Assembly (NCBI GenBank): GCA_963835735.1
Contig: CAWIGP010000002.1
Location: forward strand, 1,364,001-1,428,000
Origin: DASQMT01 sp963835735
GTDB lineage: Bacteria; Actinomycetota; Thermoleophilia; Solirubrobacterales; Solirubrobacteraceae
DNA length: 64,000 nt
Direction: 5' to 3'
Position numbers and translations under genes: made by a program. Positions 57,113 through 64,000 of this stretch are shown here, in pieces (position 1 is the first letter of the stretch; the number at the start of each line of letters is the position of its first letter). A model generated the notes under the pieces. The model saw only the letters and a program-made list of their open reading frames with translations. It did no database searches and was not told where the DNA came from.

Positions 57113-60021
57113 GGACCTGTCAGAGCTGCGGCAGGGAGAACCCGAACGATCGTGACTTCTGCGAGTGCGGCGAGTACCTGCGCTGGGATCCGACCGGGTT
57201 CGTCGAGGCGGTCACGCCGGAGATGGCGCAGGCCGCCGCCGCCGAGGCCGCCGCGCCACCCACGCCGGCTCCGGCCGCCCCCGAGCCGCCCGCCGCCGCG
57301 CCGGCCCCCGCTGAGCCGCCGCCGCCCCCGCCCGCGCCGGCCGCCGCGGGCGAGCTCCCGCCGCGGCCGCCGGAGACGCTCCGCCAGGACGCGGCGCCGG
57401 CGCCCGCCGAGGAGGCGCAGCGGATCGCGTCGATCTCGCTGCGGCTGCCCGACGAGACGCCGGTGCAGGACGAGACGCTGGCGCTCGGCGTCGACGCCGG
57501 CGGGCGCGAGCGCGTGCTCGCGCTGATCCGCAACACCTCGGGGATCGTCGACAACTACGCGCTCTCGGTGCGCGGCATGCCGGACTCGTGGTGGACCGTC
57601 TACCCCGACACGGTGTATCTGGTCCCGTTCGGCACGGGCGGCACCTACGAGCAGGAGGTCGAGGTCCACCTGCACCCGCCGCGCACGGCCGAGGCCGAGG
57701 CGCGCGTGTGGGAGCTCGAGCTGGTCGCCGACTCCAAGGCGAACGGCGTCGAGGCGACGGCGGCGCCGTTCCTGCTCGGCATCCAGCCGTTCGACGACCT
57801 CGGGACGAAGGTCGAGCCCGAGCGCGCGTCCGGGCGGCGCAAGGTCCGCTACGAGGTGCGCGTCGAGAACAAGGCCAACGCGCCCTCGCACGTCGCATTC
57901 GATGGCTCGGACACCGACGGCGAGTGCAACTTCCGCTTCGTGCCGCCGCGCGTCGAGGTGCAGCCGGGCGAGACGCTGCAGACGACGATGACCGTCCGCC
58001 CGCCGAAGCAGATGTGGATCGGGCGCCCGCACGAACGCCGCCTCGAGGTGCGCACGAGCACCGACGCCGAGGCGGTCGCGGCCGCGGCCGAGGAGGAGCA
58101 GGCCGAGGACGAAGGGCGCGACGGGGGCGGCGGCGGCGGCCGAGGGCTGCTCGGCAAGGCCGTGCGCGGCCCGAAGGTCTCCGGGCCGCGCATCGGCAAG
58201 CCGAACCTGTCGGTCGGCCCCGGCGGCGTGAAGCTGCGCCAGCCGCAGGTGCGCGGGCCGCGCGTGCAGGCGCCCCGGCTCAAGCAGCAGAACCTGCGGC
58301 TCGACCAGCTGAAGATGCCCAGCCGCGGCGCCGGCGCGCCGCCGCCGGCCGGCCCGCTGCTGCCGACGCAGGCGGTCTTCCGCCAGAAGCCATGGCTGCC
58401 GTGGTGGCTCGCGGTCGTGATCCCGCTGCTGCTGCTGTTGCTGCTGCTGCTGTTCCTCTTCCTGCCCAAGAACGTCGAGGTGCCCGACGTGGTCGGCAAG
58501 AAGTCCGCGTTCGAGGCGGAGCAGACGGTCACCGACGCTGAGCTGCGGCTCGCGGCGCAGGTGAAGGAGAAGGTCGACCCCGAGTCGCCGCCCGGCACGG
58601 TGCTGAGCCAGACGCCGGCCGCCGGCGAGACGGCGAAGAAGGACTCCGAGGTCGCGATCCTCGTCGCGGTCGGCGACGGCAAGGTGACGGTCCCCGACCT
58701 CGCCGGCAAGACACCGGGCGACGCCGAGAAGGCGCTGCGCGAGGAGGGCCTGACGCTCGGTCAGGCGACGCCGCAGCCGGTCGACCCCAAGGCCACGATC
58801 AAGAGCCAGATCCCGGCCGCCAAGGAGATCGTCCAGGAGGGCAAGCCGGTCGACATCTTCACGGTCGTACCCAAGAAGGGCCAGGGCGGCCCGAACGCGG
58901 TCGTGGACGGCGACGGTGGCGGCGAAGAGGACGGAGCGGGCGGAGGTGGCGGAGGCGGCGAGGGCGAGCCGCTGAAGGTGCCCGAGGTCGAGGGCGCCCC
59001 TCAGGAGGAGTACGCCCAGAAGGTGGGCGACCTCGGGCTGGTCCCGAAGGTCAAGAAGCAGTTCGACGAGGCGGAGAAGGCCACGGTGTTCCGTGTCGAT
59101 CCCAAGCCGGGCACCGAGGTCGAGGCGGGCAGCACGGTCACGCTGTTCGTCTCGGCCGGCTTCCCGCAGCTGGCGTTCGACGACGGCAAGGACGTGCTGC
59201 TCGCCAACGGCGTCGACGGCAAGAAGCTGGACCCGATCGCCGAGGGGTCGCCGGTCGAGCACGACCCGGCATGGAGCCCGGACGGCACCGCGATCGCTTA
59301 CACCAGCGACGGGCAGGTGTTCCTCTCCAACCGCGCGAAGCCCGACGAGAGCCCGAAGCAGCTGACCGAGCAGGGCGAGCTCTTCAGCGACCTCGCGTGG
59401 GCGCCCACGACCGATGCGAACGTGCTCGCGATGGCCAAGAGGTCCGACACCAGCTCGGATCTCTGCTTCGGCCTGATCGACGCCGACGGCATGTCGACGC
59501 GCTGCAAGGAGGAGCCGGAGACGATCATCGAGCGCAAGATCAACTGGGCGCCGAACGGCCGGTCGATCCTCGCCTGGGGGGGCAATCCCGAGACGCGGCT
59601 GTTCGGCATGGTGCAGTGGAAGACCAAGCGGCCGTTCTCCGCCGATCCGGACGACTACTCCAAGGGCGAGATCGTGACCGCGACAGACCCAACGAAGCCC
59701 GACGAGGGCGTGCTAGACGCGGCGTTCTCGCCGGACGGCAAGCAGATGGCGGTCGTGCGCCAGGGCGCCAACGGGCGCGGCGAGCTGTTCATGGCGAAGC
59801 GGGGCGACTTCGAGCTCGCCGACGCCGAGCGGCTCGGGGTGCGCGCGTGCAAGGTGAACTGGCGGCCCGACGGCGTGGACCTCGTCGTCGTCCAGGCCGA
59901 CGACTGCCTCAACTCGGTGACCGGTGACCTGGTGCGGCTCGCGGTCGCGAACCCGAAAGAGCAGCAGCAGCTCAAGCTCGGCGGGGACAACATGGCGTTC
60001 CAGCCGCTGGCCGTGGAGTAG
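57109..60021 (+). CDS. CIS envelope-anchor protein: zinc ribbon, membrane helix, three PASTA-like repeats, beta-propeller
   Basis: A 970-residue protein. In order: zinc ribbon with C4, C7, C18, C20; a Pro/Ala linker (about 40-110); an Ig-like beta domain (about 115-340; SLRLPDETPVQDETLALGVD); a basic segment rich in GPK/RGP turns; one membrane helix (about 428-453, PWWLAVVIPLLLLLLLLLFL); then PASTA-like repeats at about 455-590 and 620-685 (VPDVVGKKSAFEAEQ, VPDLAGKTPGDAEKALREEG, VPEVEGAPQEEYAQKVGDLG); and a TolB/WD40-like propeller (PAWSPDGTAIAYTSDG, AAFSPDGKQMAVVRQG). It is coupled to the baseplate gene as ATGA. The topology puts the zinc ribbon inside and PASTA outside. It resembles the Streptomyces CisA membrane protein in placement and zinc-ribbon plus helix design. 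Confidence 0.88.
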   Translation: MRTCQSCGRENPNDRDFCECGEYLRWDPTGFVEAVTPEMAQAAAAEAAAPPTPAPAAPEPPAAAPAPAEPPPPPPAPAAAGELPPRPPETLRQDAAPAPAEEAQRIASISLRLPDETPVQDETLALGVDAGGRERVLALIRNTSGIVDNYALSVRGMPDSWWTVYPDTVYLVPFGTGGTYEQEVEVHLHPPRTAEAEARVWELELVADSKANGVEATAAPFLLGIQPFDDLGTKVEPERASGRRKVRYEVRVENKANAPSHVAFDGSDTDGECNFRFVPPRVEVQPGETLQTTMTVRPPKQMWIGRPHERRLEVRTSTDAEAVAAAAEEEQAEDEGRDGGGGGGRGLLGKAVRGPKVSGPRIGKPNLSVGPGGVKLRQPQVRGPRVQAPRLKQQNLRLDQLKMPSRGAGAPPPAGPLLPTQAVFRQKPWLPWWLAVVIPLLLLLLLLLFLFLPKNVEVPDVVGKKSAFEAEQTVTDAELRLAAQVKEKVDPESPPGTVLSQTPAAGETAKKDSEVAILVAVGDGKVTVPDLAGKTPGDAEKALREEGLTLGQATPQPVDPKATIKSQIPAAKEIVQEGKPVDIFTVVPKKGQGGPNAVVDGDGGGEEDGAGGGGGGGEGEPLKVPEVEGAPQEEYAQKVGDLGLVPKVKKQFDEAEKATVFRVDPKPGTEVEAGSTVTLFVSAGFPQLAFDDGKDVLLANGVDGKKLDPIAEGSPVEHDPAWSPDGTAIAYTSDGQVFLSNRAKPDESPKQLTEQGELFSDLAWAPTTDANVLAMAKRSDTSSDLCFGLIDADGMSTRCKEEPETIIERKINWAPNGRSILAWGGNPETRLFGMVQWKTKRPFSADPDDYSKGEIVTATDPTKPDEGVLDAAFSPDGKQMAVVRQGANGRGELFMAKRGDFELADAERLGVRACKVNWRPDGVDLVVVQADDCLNSVTGDLVRLAVANPKEQQQLKLGGDNMAFQPLAVE

Positions 60022-60032
60022 AAGTCGGGGTA

Positions 60033-61679
60033 ATGCTGTGCCGGGAATGCCACCGCCAGGTGACGCGGGGGGCTGCCTTCTGCGGCAGCTGCGGCGCGCC
60101 GCTCGGCGCCGGCGCCGCGCCGCTCGAGCTGGTGCTGGCCGGGGGCGCGCGCATCCCGCTGGTGGAGGACGTGACGATCGGGCGCGGACCGGCAGCGACG
60201 CTGCGGCTCGAGGATCCGAGCGTCTCGCGGCTGCACGCCCGGATCTCGGCCGCGGGCGCGCGGATCGAGGATGCCGGGTCGAGTCACGGGACCTACGTCG
60301 ACGGCGCCCGCATCACGGGCGCGCTGGCGCTGCGCGACGGCGCGCGCATCAGGGTCGGCGATCAGGAGATCGGCGTCGAGCGGCGGCGCGAGGCTGCGGA
60401 GGCGGGCCGCACGATCGTCGTGCGTCCGGGCGCCTCGCTCGTGGTCGGGGCCGTCGGCCAGGCGAACGTGAGCGCGCAGGCGACCCAGTTCGGCATGCAC
60501 CCGCGCGTGCGCTCGGGCTACGCGCTCAAACGGCTGGACGCCGAGGAGGGCCCGCGCCGGTGGGTCCTGCGCGACCTGTCGCGCGACGGATACCTGCGGC
60601 TGTCGGACAACGATGCGCAGCTGTTCGAGCTGATCGACGGCTCGCGCTCGCTCGTGGACCTGATCGGCGAGTCCGAGCAGCGCTTCGGCGCGACCGGCGC
60701 CGCGCGGCTTGCACGGCTGCTGGCGGACCTCGGCGAGCGCGGCTTCCTCACCGGCGTGGCCGGCACGGAGTCGCGGGCGGAGGCGCCCGGCTTCTGGCGG
60801 CGCCTGATCACGCCGCGCGAGAAGGTGTTCCGCGGCCTGGGGCCGCGCATCGATGCGCTGTATCGCGACGGCGGGTGGGTGCTGTTCACGCGCCCGGCGC
60901 TGTGGCTGATCGGCGCGCTGTGCGTCGCGGGCATCGGCGCGTTCGCGGCGCTGATCGCGCTGCGTTACGGGACGCCGTTCGTGGTCGCGAGCAAGATCGG
61001 GATCGGCGGGCTCGTGTTCCTGCTCGGCCGCTTCGCGATCGCTGCGGTGCACGAGACCGCGCACGCATTGGCGATGGCGTCGTTCGGGCGGCGCGTGGAG
61101 AAGGCCGGCCTCAAGCTGGTGGTGATCCTGCCGTACGCGTTCGTCGACACGAGCGAGGCGTGGTTCGAGCCGCGCCGGCGGCGGATCGCGATCAGCGCGG
61201 CCGGCCCTGTCTCGGACCTCTCGCTCGCCGCGATCTTCTCGCTCTGCTGCCTGGCGCTGCCCGGCGGGACCGTGCGCGACATCTTCTTCCAGCTCGCGTT
61301 CGCGGGCTACGTCGGCGCGTTCTTCAACCTGAACCCGTTCATCGAGCGCGACGGCTACCACATGCTCGTCGACTGGCTGCGCGAGCCCGGGCTGCGACGG
61401 CGGGCGCGCGAGCAGTTCGCGCGGCGGCTGTCGGGCCGCGGGCGCTCGGGCGACTCGCCGGTGCTCGCGCGCTACTCGCTCTGGGGGCTCGCTTGGACCG
61501 TGCTCGCGGGCGCGTTCGCGGTCGTACTGACGCTGCGATACGAGCCGATCATGACCGAGCTGGCGCCGGCCTGGATCGTGCACGTCGTGATGGGGACGCT
61601 GTGGGTCGCGTTCTTCGTTCCGGCGGTCGTGGTGGTCGGGAAGCCGCTGTTGGAACGTATACGCGGTGTGGGAGCATGA
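60033..61679 (+). CDS. Zinc ribbon, FHA, PqqD-like and M50 metalloprotease membrane protein
   Basis: A 548-residue protein. Zinc ribbon C3/C6 and C17/C20; FHA domain at about 40-115 (TIGRGPAATLRLEDPSVSRLHA, with SSHGTYVDG); a PqqD/wHTH-like part at about 160-250 (RDLSRDGYLRLSDNDAQLF); then hydrophobic helices with H340-E341-T-A-H344 and GAFFNLNPFIERDGYHMLVD, the zinc-binding motifs of M50 site-2-type proteases. FHA domains bind phosphothreonine. A regulated intramembrane protease in a CIS operon is unusual. It starts 11 bases after the anchor gene and shares the zinc-ribbon design. Confidence 0.85.
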   Translation: MLCRECHRQVTRGAAFCGSCGAPLGAGAAPLELVLAGGARIPLVEDVTIGRGPAATLRLEDPSVSRLHARISAAGARIEDAGSSHGTYVDGARITGALALRDGARIRVGDQEIGVERRREAAEAGRTIVVRPGASLVVGAVGQANVSAQATQFGMHPRVRSGYALKRLDAEEGPRRWVLRDLSRDGYLRLSDNDAQLFELIDGSRSLVDLIGESEQRFGATGAARLARLLADLGERGFLTGVAGTESRAEAPGFWRRLITPREKVFRGLGPRIDALYRDGGWVLFTRPALWLIGALCVAGIGAFAALIALRYGTPFVVASKIGIGGLVFLLGRFAIAAVHETAHALAMASFGRRVEKAGLKLVVILPYAFVDTSEAWFEPRRRRIAISAAGPVSDLSLAAIFSLCCLALPGGTVRDIFFQLAFAGYVGAFFNLNPFIERDGYHMLVDWLREPGLRRRAREQFARRLSGRGRSGDSPVLARYSLWGLAWTVLAGAFAVVLTLRYEPIMTELAPAWIVHVVMGTLWVAFFVPAVVVVGKPLLERIRGVGA

Positions 61680-61682
61680 CCC

Positions 61683-64000
61683 GTGGCCGCGACTGAGTCC
61701 GAGATCGCCGCGCAGCTGATCGAGCGTCTGCTCGCCGACCCGGCGTTCCGCGACCGCTTCCGGCGCGACCCGGCGCTGGCGTGCCGCGAGGCCGGGCTCG
61801 ACGGGCTGGCCGAGGAGATGCGCCTCGGCGGCGGCAAGGCGATGCACACGCTCGACATCCGCGAGTCGCGCTCGAGCCTCGCCGGCGTGATGATGGCCGC
61901 CGCCATGGAGGGCATGGGCATGTACGAGTTCTCGAAGCACGTCGTGCCGCACATCGAGGACCTCACGGGCTCGCTCGGCGACGTGCTCAGCCGGGTGAAC
62001 CTGCCGGCGCTGCCCGGGGCGGGCTCGCTCGCAGGTGCGCCCGAGCAGAGCGCGGCGCCGCTCGCGCCGCCCGACGAGGGCGCGGAGGAGGCCGCCGGCG
62101 GCAACGGCGCCGCGCCCGTCGCTGGCGCTTCGTCGGCCGCCGCCGCCCCATCCGGCGCCGGCGCCTCATCCGGCGCCGACGCTGCGGGTTCGTCCGACGG
62201 CGCCAAGTCGTCCTCGTCCGCGAAGGCCGACGCTGCGCCGGCGCCCCCCGAGATAGCAGGCGCCGTCGCCGCGTCCAAGGAGCCCCCTGCCGCGCCCGAG
62301 CTGGCCGACCCGAAGCCGAAGCCGACGGAGAGCGGCGGCGAGCTCCGCACCGGGACGCCCGGCGGCGCCGAGCTGCCGGACGGCCCCGTCCGGCTAGAGC
62401 CGTCGGAGGGCGGGCCGGAGCCGGCGGCCGCCGGCGCGGCGCAGGCCGCGCCCGCACCTGCCGCCCAGCCGGCGCCCGCGGTGCCGGCGCCGGCGGCGGC
62501 TGCGGTGCCGATTGATCCGGGGCAGTTTGGGCAGGAGGGTTCGGGTGGTGCGCCTGATGCTGAGGCGTTGGCGGTGTTGAACAACGAGAACGTGGTCTTT
62601 GATGAGGTCGGGGTGGCCGATTTGAAGGCGGGCAGGATCGATCCGCGGATCGTGGGTGTGCTGACCAAGCTCAGCCAGGAGCACAAGATCGTGGTGTCGT
62701 GCATGTGCAGCGATCACTCCAAGTTCACGGCGGGCGGGTCGATCTCTAATCACGCGTTCGGGCGCGGTTTGGATATCGCCTCGATCGATGGCGAGATCGT
62801 GAGCCCGGGCAGCGCGTTGGCGCGCGAGATCGCGTCAGAGCTGTCTGGGTTCGATCCGGCGATCCGCCCCGATGAGATCGGGTCGCCGTTCGCGATCAAC
62901 GGGCCCGGGTATTTCACCGACGCCGCGCATCAGAACCACATCCACGTCGGCTTCAAGCAGTCGATCACGCCGGATTTCAAGTTGCCGGCCGAGTTGGCCG
63001 CCGGCGCGCCGGCCGCGCCCGCGGCGGTGCAGGCCGCGCCCGCCGCGGCGCCGGCGCCCGCGCCGGCAGCGCCCGCCGCGGCGCCCGCGCCGGATCCGCG
63101 CAAGCAGTCGGGGCTGTTCGCCGCGCTGCAGCCGGGCAAGCTCGCCTCCGCCACCCCCGGCCCGGCCAAAGCCGGGGACTCCAACCTGTTTCTCAAGGCG
63201 GTCGCGCCCGAACCGCAACCCGCCGCCGCGCCCGCGGCCGTGCCGGCCGAGCCGGTCGCCGCGCCCGCGACGCCCGCGCTTGAGGCGACCGGCTACCCCG
63301 GCGACGACGCCCCACGCGAGCAGATCGCCGCCTGGATGGGCGCCGAAGCCCAAAAACGCGGGCTGCCGCCGCAGCTGCCCGTGATGGCCGGCCTGGTCGA
63401 ATCCGGGCTGAAGAACCTCAACTTCGGCGACGCCGACTCGGTCGGCTACTTCCAGATGCGGCTGAGCATCTGGAACCAGGGCGAATACGCCGGCTACCCA
63501 GACGACCCCGACAAACAACTCGACTGGTTCCTCGACACCGCCCAAGCCGTCAAAGACCAACGCATCAGCCGCGGCCAACCGATCGACGACCCCAACCAAT
63601 ACGGCGAATGGATCGCCGACGTCGAACGCCCCGCCGAACAATTCCGCGGCCGCTACCAACCCCAACTCGACCAAGCCAACCAACTCCTCAACGCCACCCC
63701 CACCCCACCACCCGCACCCGAACCTACCGCGCCTGCGGCGCCGGTGGCGGCTGCGGTGCCGATTGATCCGGGGCAGTTTGGGCAGGAGGGTTCGGGTGGT
63801 GCGCCTGATGCTGAGGCGTTGGCGGTGTTGAACAACGAGAACGTGGTCTTTGACGAGGTCGGGGTGGCCGATTTGAAGGCGGGCAGGATCGATCCGCGGA
63901 TCGTGGGTGTGCTGACCAAGCTCAGCCAGGAGCACAAGATCGTGGTGTCGTGCATGTGCAGCGATCACTCCAAGTTCACGGCGGGCGGGTCGATCTCTAA
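61683..64000 (+). CDS. Modular M15-peptidase/transglycosylase protein, C-terminus beyond window
   Basis: At least 772 residues, open at the right edge. The N-terminal 45 residues form a helical leader-like part (AAQLIERLLADPAFRDRFRR, then DPALACREAGL), followed by an M-rich helix and a Pro/Ala linker. Then modules: M15-type DD-peptidase-like (about 277-435; VVSCMCSDHSKFTAGGSISN, HAFGRGLDIAS, QNHIHVGF: zinc ligands H, D, H); a transglycosylase-like module (about 535-670; MAGLVESGLKNLNFGDADS, VGYFQMRLSIW); then a second M15 module begins at about 694. GTG 61683 follows the protease gene by 3 bases. It is the best cargo candidate, acting on peptidoglycan. Confidence 0.85.
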   Translation, partial: MAATESEIAAQLIERLLADPAFRDRFRRDPALACREAGLDGLAEEMRLGGGKAMHTLDIRESRSSLAGVMMAAAMEGMGMYEFSKHVVPHIEDLTGSLGDVLSRVNLPALPGAGSLAGAPEQSAAPLAPPDEGAEEAAGGNGAAPVAGASSAAAAPSGAGASSGADAAGSSDGAKSSSSAKADAAPAPPEIAGAVAASKEPPAAPELADPKPKPTESGGELRTGTPGGAELPDGPVRLEPSEGGPEPAAAGAAQAAPAPAAQPAPAVPAPAAAAVPIDPGQFGQEGSGGAPDAEALAVLNNENVVFDEVGVADLKAGRIDPRIVGVLTKLSQEHKIVVSCMCSDHSKFTAGGSISNHAFGRGLDIASIDGEIVSPGSALAREIASELSGFDPAIRPDEIGSPFAINGPGYFTDAAHQNHIHVGFKQSITPDFKLPAELAAGAPAAPAAVQAAPAAAPAPAPAAPAAAPAPDPRKQSGLFAALQPGKLASATPGPAKAGDSNLFLKAVAPEPQPAAAPAAVPAEPVAAPATPALEATGYPGDDAPREQIAAWMGAEAQKRGLPPQLPVMAGLVESGLKNLNFGDADSVGYFQMRLSIWNQGEYAGYPDDPDKQLDWFLDTAQAVKDQRISRGQPIDDPNQYGEWIADVERPAEQFRGRYQPQLDQANQLLNATPTPPPAPEPTAPAAPVAAAVPIDPGQFGQEGSGGAPDAEALAVLNNENVVFDEVGVADLKAGRIDPRIVGVLTKLSQEHKIVVSCMCSDHSKFTAGGSIS
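62487..62749 (+). repeat. 1251-bp-spaced module repeat, first copy
   Basis: 62487-62749 is nearly identical to 63738-64000 (two base differences seen in 263), offset 1251 bases or 417 codons. It encodes the first part of the M15-type module. Codon use here is richer in T-ending codons (GAT, GGT, TTG) than in the flanking genes. Confidence 0.9.
63738..64000 (+). repeat. 1251-bp-spaced module repeat, second copy (runs off window)
   Basis: Second copy of the M15-type module start. The near identity implies recent duplication or conversion. Further copies may follow outside the window. Confidence 0.9.

Noticed and set aside
41135..64000. Prophage or type VI secretion locus
   Set aside because: No head, packaging, integration or lysis cassette, and no TssJLM or ClpV; Pvc16-like cap, DUF4157 and Pvc15-type ATPase point to eCIS/CIS.

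Overview
The window is about 72% GC actinobacterial chromosome. Gene density, the GTGA/ATGA start-stop overlaps, the frequent leaderless-type starts and the gene content fit the class Thermoleophilia (Solirubrobacterales, for example Conexibacter or Solirubrobacter relatives). That placement is inference; there is no rRNA or marker phylogeny here.

Layout. 1-3259 (minus) is a stressosome operon: an RsbU-like phosphatase, RsbR, RsbS, RsbT and the start of an RsbX-like phosphatase. 3481-7102 (plus) encodes three prepilin-like proteins. 7873-18198 (minus) is acyl-CoA metabolism: ETF-quinone oxidoreductase, EtfA, EtfB, an SMR pump with its TetR regulator, a two-subunit B12 mutase whose active site looks like isobutyryl-CoA mutase (IcmA/IcmB), a cupredoxin, an acyl-CoA dehydrogenase, a HAD hydrolase and a thiolase. 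18222-40682 is mixed housekeeping: leucyl aminopeptidase, PhoX, a second acyl-CoA dehydrogenase, MeaB, a c-di-AMP riboswitch ahead of a peptidoglycan hydrolase, a GH57/methyltransferase pair, DsrE/TusA, methylmalonate-semialdehyde dehydrogenase, an MFS pump with an extra C-terminal domain, gamma-glutamyltransferase and a ParA-FtsZ pair.

41135-64000 (plus, running off the window) is a contractile injection system (eCIS/CIS) locus. In order it holds a DUF4157 protein, an AAA+ ATPase, a small oppositely oriented ORF with an AGNRA-type motif, a Pvc16-like cap, a degenerate receiver domain, sheath, tube, assembly protein, DUF6760-like protein, a 1105-residue Pro/Ala/Thr repeat protein, a second tube-like protein, a LysM hub, a VgrG-like spike, gp25, baseplate J and a gpI-like protein. 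Then come three unusual proteins. One is a membrane protein with a cytoplasmic zinc ribbon and outer PASTA repeats plus a beta-propeller. One is a zinc-ribbon/FHA/M50-protease membrane protein. One is a long modular protein carrying M15-type peptidase and lytic-transglycosylase modules in tandem. No capsid, terminase, portal or integrase is present, so this is not a prophage. The combination suggests a cell-envelope-anchored contractile machine with peptidoglycan-acting cargo.

Other notable signals: a structured intergenic element of about 120-130 nt present twice (9600-9715 and 29198-29329) with conserved core and different but still paired outer stem and tip; three divergent gene pairs whose overlapping -10 boxes sit 6-11 nt from the start codons; and four otherwise intact genes each broken by a frameshift of the same sense, which may be assembly error.
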